From positions 62,001 to 126,000 of the forward strand of contig JACVTC010000086.1 of assembly GCA_016946835.1 (NCBI GenBank): a stretch of DNA of 64,000 nt, given 5' to 3'. The position numbers were made by a program, and so were the translations under genes. The notes beneath the pieces are model-generated. The model saw only the letters and a program-made list of their open reading frames with translations, was not told the origin of the DNA and did no database searches. Below, piece by piece: positions 57,899 to 64,000 of this stretch (its first letter is position 1; every line of letters starts with the position of its first letter). The stretch comes from Neocallimastix lanati (nom. inval.) (Eukaryota > Neocallimastigomycota > Neocallimastigomycetes > Neocallimastigales > Neocallimastigaceae).

Positions 57899-59675
57899 AA
57901 TATATATAAATAAATATAAATTATAAATTATATATAATTATAATATATACATTATAATTTTATTCTAAAGATTTTTTTCTCTACATGAACTGATAATATA
58001 ATACAAGGAAGAAAAAAAATAATAAAAAAAAAAAATAATAAATTTATTATTTACTTAAATCCATTAAAGTTTTGTAATATATTTCCATCAAGTGACCATA
58101 ATTTTACAGTTCTATCAAATGAACCGGTAATAATCCTAATTTAGAAATTATTATTAATATGATGATTATTATATGTATTATTATCGTAACAATTAAAAAA
58201 AATAAAAAAAAATAAAAATAAAAATAAAAAAAATTAAAAATAAATATATATATATATATATATTAGTTAAATACAATTATTATTTATATTTATAATTTAT
58301 TGATTTTTTTTTTTTTTTTTTTTTTTTTAAATAATTACCAACTATTATCTGAATTTTTTCCATAAATCATACAGGAAATAGCGGCATCATGTGCATTATT
58401 AATAACATGAACAACCTTTAATTTTATTTTTCCATGATGTGGAGTATCATATATTACAATTTTTCTATCATAACTATTTTTTTTTTTTTTTATTTATTTT
58501 TATTTTTATTTTTTTAATGAATTATATTTAATGGTATTTATATATATATATATTTAAATAATGAAATTAATTAATTGTTTTTCTTTTCTTATTTTATTTT
58601 TATAATATGTAATTTTTTTTTTTTTTTTTTTTTGCAAAATTTAAATAATAGTTGTTAAAATATTTATAAATACATTTATATAATTTGTTAATAATTTATA
58701 ATAATAATAATAAATATACCCTGCAGAATAAAATCTTCCTTCACAAGTTATAATACAACTAACTATATCTTTATGTTCACAACAACTAACAGCTTTTCGC
58801 TCGATTACTTCTGAACTTTGACCATCTTCTGGACTAAATACATGAAACGCTCTAACGCGTCCCTTATAACCACATAAAAGTTGTTGTCTTCGACTATTAT
58901 ATTCTAAACAATAAATTGGTTCACGTGTCTAATTTTTTTTTTTTTTTTGGAATTCATTATTTAATAATATATAATATATAATTTGATAGAAATATATATC
59001 ATATAAATGTATATCATATATATCAAAATTAAATAAATATTTATAAAATTAAAACAGTTTTCATGAAAAATGGGTATTTTTTTTTTTTTTTTATAATATT
59101 ATAATTTATTATCAATATACACTAATTTTTTGTATTGGTTTATTGGTAGGTCCCCAAACAATAATTTGTCCATCAATGGATACTGAAAACATCACTTTCA
59201 GTTCTTTACTTTATATATACATATATATATATTATATAATTATTTATATTATTTACAAAATATATATAAAATTAGTTGTTACTACTAATGTTTTCTTTTT
59301 TTAAACTTAAAAAATAAAAATAGTTGATTTCTTATATACCAAAATAATAATTGAGTAACAAAACCAACATGCTCATTAAAATTATATAGCATTTTTCCTG
59401 AATCTAACTCCCATACTCTTATAGAACCATCTGCATTAATAATATTTATTATTATAAAAAAAAAAATAAAATAAAATATTTTTTTTATTAAAATAATTTT
59501 TTTATTTTTTATAATAATTTATGATATATTTAATTTTCTTTTTTTTTTTTTTGAATACATCAATAATATTACCTTCAGCTCCTGTAAATATTTCCCTTCT
59601 AAATGGATTAAATTCTATAGCTGTTATGGGGGTTGCATGAGCTTCATTAATACTACTACGATATTCCATAGCCAT
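53887..59675 (-). CDS. WD40-repeat protein, 836 aa, 18 exons
   Basis: Exons on the minus strand: 59675-59573, 59430-59340, 59208-59121, 58928-58720, 58473-58339, 58135-58055, 57861-57759, 57509-57317, 57142-57052, 56743-56367, 56111-55873, 55533-55267, 55140-55075, 54923-54711, 54576-54543, 54434-54411, 54243-54173, 54012-53887. They sum to 2511 nt, exactly 837 codons including TAA, with no internal stop. WD-type blades are evident: DGSIRVWELDSG, SIDGQIIVWGP, GYDRKIVIYD, GSFDRTVKLWSLDG, RSIVIWKYN, GFDRRICVWNL, SGSDDRTIRIW, GGNDHIIRIYDP, SASWDGSIRVWN. They form two beta-propellers split by a Lys/Asn-rich linker (about 375-400) and a helical stretch to about 470. WD propellers are scaffolds for complexes. 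The specific family was not recognised. There is no signal peptide or membrane segment. Confidence 0.92.
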
Positions 59676-61035
59676 TTTTCATATTTTTTATATAATATAA
59701 TATAATTTAATATAATGTATTTTCTTTTCTTTTTAAGTTAAAATAATAACAAAATTTTATATATATATATATATATAAATTGATAAAATTTTTAATTTTA
59801 TTTAGTTTCTTTGTTACATATAATTTTTTTTTATTATTTTATTTATTTATTTATTTATTTAATACAAACAAAATTTTTTTTTTTTTTTTTTTTTACATAG
59901 ATAAATTTTTTTTCTTTTTTTTTTTTTTTATTTTTAAAGTTTTTAATATTATATTAAAAAATCAATATTATAAATTAAAAAAAAATAAAAAATAAAAAAT
60001 AAATTAAATTAAATTTTATTATTTATTATTTCTAATTTTATTAATAATTAAAAAAAAAACAAACAAGTAATTATTTATTTATTAAATTTTTATTTTATTT
60101 TTTTTATTTTTTTACAATTATTTAATATATGAAATTATAGGTGAATATAGATTTAAATAAAAAAATATATATATATAAACTCTTATGAATTTATTTAGAA
60201 TAAAGAATAATTTATGGAAATAAGTAATTAAAAAAAAGAAGAAAATAAAATATAGGATATATTATTCCTTATTATGAAAATTCTCTCTCAGATTTTTTTT
60301 TTTATTATTAATTCACCATTATAATACGTGTCAAACAAGAAAAAAATAAAAAAAAGTTTAATTTATAAATGTTTTTTGAAAAATTGTATTTATAATAACT
60401 ATAAATTACAGGATATTATCCAAAAAAAGAAAAAAAAAAAATTTTGTAGGGTCAATGAATAAAAAAGTAATTAACATATTTAATAAAACATGTAAATATT
60501 GTAACATCAAATTTAAAAATATTAAAGAGAAAAATATATATATATATTATATTATTAAATCAAATTTTAGAATAATATGTTTTTGAATAATAATAATAAT
60601 AATAATAGAAATAAATAACAATAGTAAATAATAAATATATAATAAATTATAAATAATAAATAGTAATTGAGATTTTGATAAGTTTTAACAAAAAAGAAAA
60701 AATATTGTAATGAATATTATTTATATTTTGACTAAATTTTATTTCAATTTCAGTTATCTAAAATTTTCAAATTCTAATTATTATTTATTTAATAGTAATT
60801 ATTACTTGTAATAATCAATAATAATTTATAATTATTAGTTTCAAATATTATTCAAAGTATATAGTTAATAATTTATTATTGTAATTTTTATTTATACTTC
60901 AATTTTTATATTTACTAATTTTTATTTTTATTCTTTTTTTTTTTTTTATAATTATATTTATTCAAAGTACTACCTTAATAGTTAAATAATTGTTACATAT
61001 TATTATGTATCATCAAAAGTTTAAAGAGGAATACA

Positions 61036-61070
<35 letters not shown>

Positions 61071-61193
61071 TATTCTTATTCTTAATAAACAATTTTTTTT
61101 TTTTAATAATATAAAAATTATATGTTGAGGTTCATAGGTACAATATTTAATTATTATTACTGAAGTATTAATATAAATATTTACTACGCTTAA
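59676..61193. other. Promoter side of the WD40 gene and gene-free DNA
   Basis: Poly-T runs lie at 59877-59894 and 59923-59929, poly-A near 60425-60440, and a 35-nt poly-T at 61036-61069. No gene was recognised. The WD40 promoter should lie just above 59675. Confidence 0.6.
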
Positions 61194-61323
61194 TAACACG
61201 TAAAAAAAAACGTGTTAAAAGGAGTTTAATTCAATTATTATATAAAAATTATTATATTTATTTAAAATTAATTTTTATTAATTATTTAAAACACACTTAA
61301 TAACACGTAAAAAAAACGTGTTA
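61194..61323. repeat. Two tandem hairpins TAACACGT-A(n)-ACGTGTTA
   Basis: A perfect 8-bp inverted repeat (TAACACGT ... ACGTGTTA) around an A-run occurs at 61194-61217 and again at 61301-61323. Similar flanks (CTTAA before; GGA and TTTAATTATT after) make a direct repeat of about 107 bp. No gene product was assigned. Confidence 0.85.
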
Positions 61324-61969
61324 AATGGAATTCTATTTAATTATTGTTTAAAAATATTTTATTTATTTAAAATTAATTTTTAATAATTACATCTTGAACA
61401 ATTTTTTCATTTCAACATTTTGTCATTTCATACCTATTTTTAAAAAGTAATAAACGAAATTTTAATTTATAGTAAATAAATATTTTTTAATTGTATATTA
61501 ACATATTAATATTTAAATAAATTAAACACATTTAAATAATATCGTATTTTTTTTTTTTTTTTTTTTTAAATATATAAAATTTAATTATTTCTAATAATAT
61601 ATATCTTCAGTCTTTAAGTAAGGGTTCTACCAAAATATAGATTTATTCTTAAAGCTTATTTTACATAATCATTATATATTGAAATCATTAAATTTTTATA
61701 GTTTTCCAAAAGAAATATTTTTCTCTCTCTCATTTGTTCATTTTAAATTTCTTAAAAGATATATTATTCATTTTCTAATACTTGTTTCGTTTCTTTTTAA
61801 ATATATAGTTTTTATTCAAATAAATCCAAGTTTGTATATTTTATTTTGTATATCTATATCCAATTTTATGAAAATATATATATATATATATATATTTTAT
61901 TATTATTAAAAGAAGTTCATGTAAATTAACCTAATAAAATAGATACTGAATAATCCGAGATTCTTTTTG

Positions 61970-62016
<47 letters not shown>

Positions 62017-62158
62017 GTATTATAGAAATGGGCAATCCACGATTCTCATTATGATATATAATTTTTAAATAATAAATATTTTAATAATTATAAATTTATA
62101 AAAGTTTAATATTGATAAAATATTATTACATAAAGATTCATTTTCAGGTTTGATTTTA

Positions 62159-62189
<31 letters not shown>

Positions 62190-62431
62190 GAGTTCAGGAC
62201 TAATTTAAATTTGTTTCAAATTTATGATGATGGGTCTTTTTTTTTTTTTTTATTTTGCTTCTTTTATTGCTTGTTGCGAAATTTTTTTTTAAAAGTATAT
62301 CTTTTTTTTTTTTTTTTTTTTTTTTTTGTTAATTTAACAAAATCTTAAGTAAATTTTTTCGTCGACTCAAGGAACATCGGTATTGCTTTGGATTTCAAGG
62401 GAATGCATTGGATTGAAAAACTATAGCCTGC

Positions 62432-62476
<45 letters not shown>

Positions 62477-62589
62477 AAGAAAATTTTTATTGGATCGATC
62501 ATAACCATCATTCCTCAATAACTAAATTCTGTAAGATATAAATAAAAATAAAAAAAAAAAAAGAAAAAAAAAATAATAAAAATTTATAT
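61324..62589. other. Gene-free region with poly-T runs, perhaps part of the gypsy relic
   Basis: T or A runs of 20-42 nt lie at 61550-61567, 61978-62013, 62160-62186, 62301-62327 and 62432-62474. The patches between them (for example 62340-62430) have a less skewed base content and may be remains of the integrase end of the pol relic, but no motif could be identified. Confidence 0.5.
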
Positions 62590-62939
62590 AAGTCAGTGTC
62601 TTTTGAAATTAGCATAACATCTTAACAATAACGGAGTTCACTCCACTCCCTTCCTTAAATCATTAGTTTGGTGATGAAATGGAGAAAAAGGAGTTCAAGG
62701 TAATGTTTATGATGAAGAACAAATAGACAAATAGCGGTTCAAAAAATTTTAAAGTAAATTGGGTGTCACCATCAGAGATAATTTCAGAAAGTAGTCCATA
62801 AAAAATAAAAAAAAAAAAAAAAAAAAGTTATTCATACAGTCAGAGATAATATCAGTAGTAGAAGGTACTTTAGTTTTAGAAAAAAGAATTAAATGATCAA
62901 TTTTGATGAATCGATTCAGGAACAAACAAAAAAACACAA

Positions 62940-62994
<55 letters not shown>

Positions 62995-63610
62995 AATTGG
63001 AATCAGGAAGATTAAGTGATAAAAATTCATTGAAATAGAATCCCAAGGTTCAGGATGGAATATCATGACGGAAATACGAAGACCATAAGGCTTATGTCTG
63101 GAGCCTTTTTGTGTGAGAATAAGCAAAGTATCTCACAAGAATACAAATGTAATTTTTAATTTTTAACATCGGAGAGAAGTAAAGGCCACCAAAAAAATAA
63201 AAAAAAAATCGTCCGGGGGAAATCAAAGAAATAATCTTTCTTATACCAAAATGTCCAACAGAAGAAGAAAAAAAAAAAAGATAAAATAATATCATTAAAA
63301 AATTTTTTTTTCTTGGAACATCTTCTAAAAAAAAAACAGCCCGGAAGAGTATTCTTTAAATCTAAAAAAAAAAAGAATGGTATAGCCAATTATTCAAAGT
63401 GTCCATACTTTAAATGACCATACTTATAAGTTTAAGAGGGTTTTTATATTCGTCACACTTTTTTTTTTTTTTTTTTAAAACAGTTTTTCCTTTTTAAATT
63501 AAATTTTTTAAAAAATATCAAGAATCCTAGGGATCGAAGAAGAGTTAGTATACGATAAGTATCGTCATTAAGTCGTCGATAGTCAATAACAAGACGAAAT
63601 GTTATAAATA
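62590..63610 (-). pseudogene. Highly decayed Ty3/gypsy pol with homopolymer insertions
   Basis: On the minus strand from 63600 downwards: FRLVIDYRRLND (RT), then YGHFE near 63400, then DLKNTLPGCFF (RT, equivalent to GLKNAPxxFQ). After a gap come VGHFGIRKIISLIS (integrase zinc finger), SRHKPYGLRISV and PWDSISMNFYH (start of integrase core), VPSTTDIISD near 62850, and IISDGDTQFT near 62775 (second catalytic D, usually SDRGTQF). Frames change repeatedly, the catalytic RT block and RNase H are missing, and runs of up to 50 A or T interrupt coding segments (for example 62943-62992). It is a third gypsy lineage fragment, unrelated in position to elements 1 and 2 and long dead. Confidence 0.8.
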
Positions 63611-63874
63611 AGATTTATAATATTACATTTATTTAAATATTTTCTATAATAATGAGTTACAATTTTATATTTTTACTTTGCAAATTTACAAAGGCAATTT
63701 TGAACCTATACAGTTTATTTAAATATTGTTTCTTTTAATAATAATTTTATTGAATATATTTAAAATATATCACTTTATTATAATCATCGTTATAAAATTT
63801 GGATAATGAATTATTTTTTTTAATCTCTGATAAAAATTGCTGTATTTTAAAAGAATATAATATCATTAAATATT

Positions 63875-63925
<51 letters not shown>

Positions 63926-64000
63926 ATAATATATTCATTAAAATGAAATACGGCTTATTTTATAAAATTTTAATCTATCAATAATAAAATAATTAAAACA
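63611..64000. other. Gene-free AT-rich end of window
   Basis: It contains a 39-nt poly-T run (63882-63920). No feature was recognised. Confidence 0.6.

Noticed and set aside
1-64000. CRISPR array, operon or bacterial system
   Set aside because: Direct repeats here are AT-rich satellites without unique spacers of fixed length, and the genes have spliceosomal introns; this is eukaryotic DNA.
1-64000. Dictyostelium-like amoeba as the source
   Set aside because: Base composition would fit, but a septin gene with fungal-type motifs argues against it. The identification as an anaerobic fungus remains an inference.

Overview
The window is extremely AT-rich eukaryotic DNA. Both host genes that could be followed are split by short GT-AG introns full of poly-T/poly-A runs. 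A septin gene is present, which points to a fungus and argues against AT-rich amoebae such as Dictyostelium, which lack septins. With the base composition, Asn/Lys-rich proteins and many small secreted proteins, the best guess is an anaerobic gut fungus (Neocallimastigomycota). That identification is an inference. The standard genetic code fits every gene read here.

Layout. (1) 1-796: 5' part of a secreted leucine-rich-repeat gene (minus strand, three exons) running off the left edge. (2) 0.8-7.4 kb: no gene; a 1.6-kb (TTTTA)n array. (3) 7.4-9.3 kb: dead Ty1/copia pol. (4) 9.7-22.6 kb: nested retrotransposons, all on the minus strand except the innermost. An older Ty3/gypsy element (element 2) was split by a young chromodomain Ty3/gypsy element (element 1: 7197 bp, matching 624-bp LTRs, 5-bp target duplication ACAGA). 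Element 1 was then hit by a 462-bp tRNA-derived SINE with a 14-bp target duplication. (5) 22.6-26.5 kb: broken host-like coding fragments, a second old SINE copy and an (AAAAT)n array. (6) 26.5-27.3 kb: intact single-exon gene for a secreted, probably GPI-anchored protein. (7) 28.5-41.5 kb: simple and composite repeats around two decayed MULE-type DNA transposase genes. (8) 42.0-44.9 kb: intact 946-aa protein rich in Pro, Gln, Ser and Asn, with a 17-residue tandem repeat and a compact beta-rich core. (9) 48.5-51.6 kb: complete septin gene, 11 coding exons, including a 4-nt start exon and a 17-nt microexon. (10) 53.9-59.7 kb: complete 18-exon gene for an 836-aa WD40-repeat protein (minus strand). 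(11) 62.6-63.6 kb: highly decayed Ty3/gypsy pol.

How it fits together. There are five intact or apparently intact host genes (LRR, GPI-type, Pro-rich, septin, WD40) and no sign of an operon or cluster. The rest is transposon debris and expanded microsatellites. The most informative structure is the three-layer insertion at 9.7-22.6 kb, whose order can be read from target duplications and from reading frames that become continuous once insertions are mentally removed. A recurring 18-20 bp motif (GCCACATTnCGAAATGCA) and a roughly 110-bp companion block occur around the MULE genes and AAAAT arrays. They may be the ends of a DNA-transposon family.
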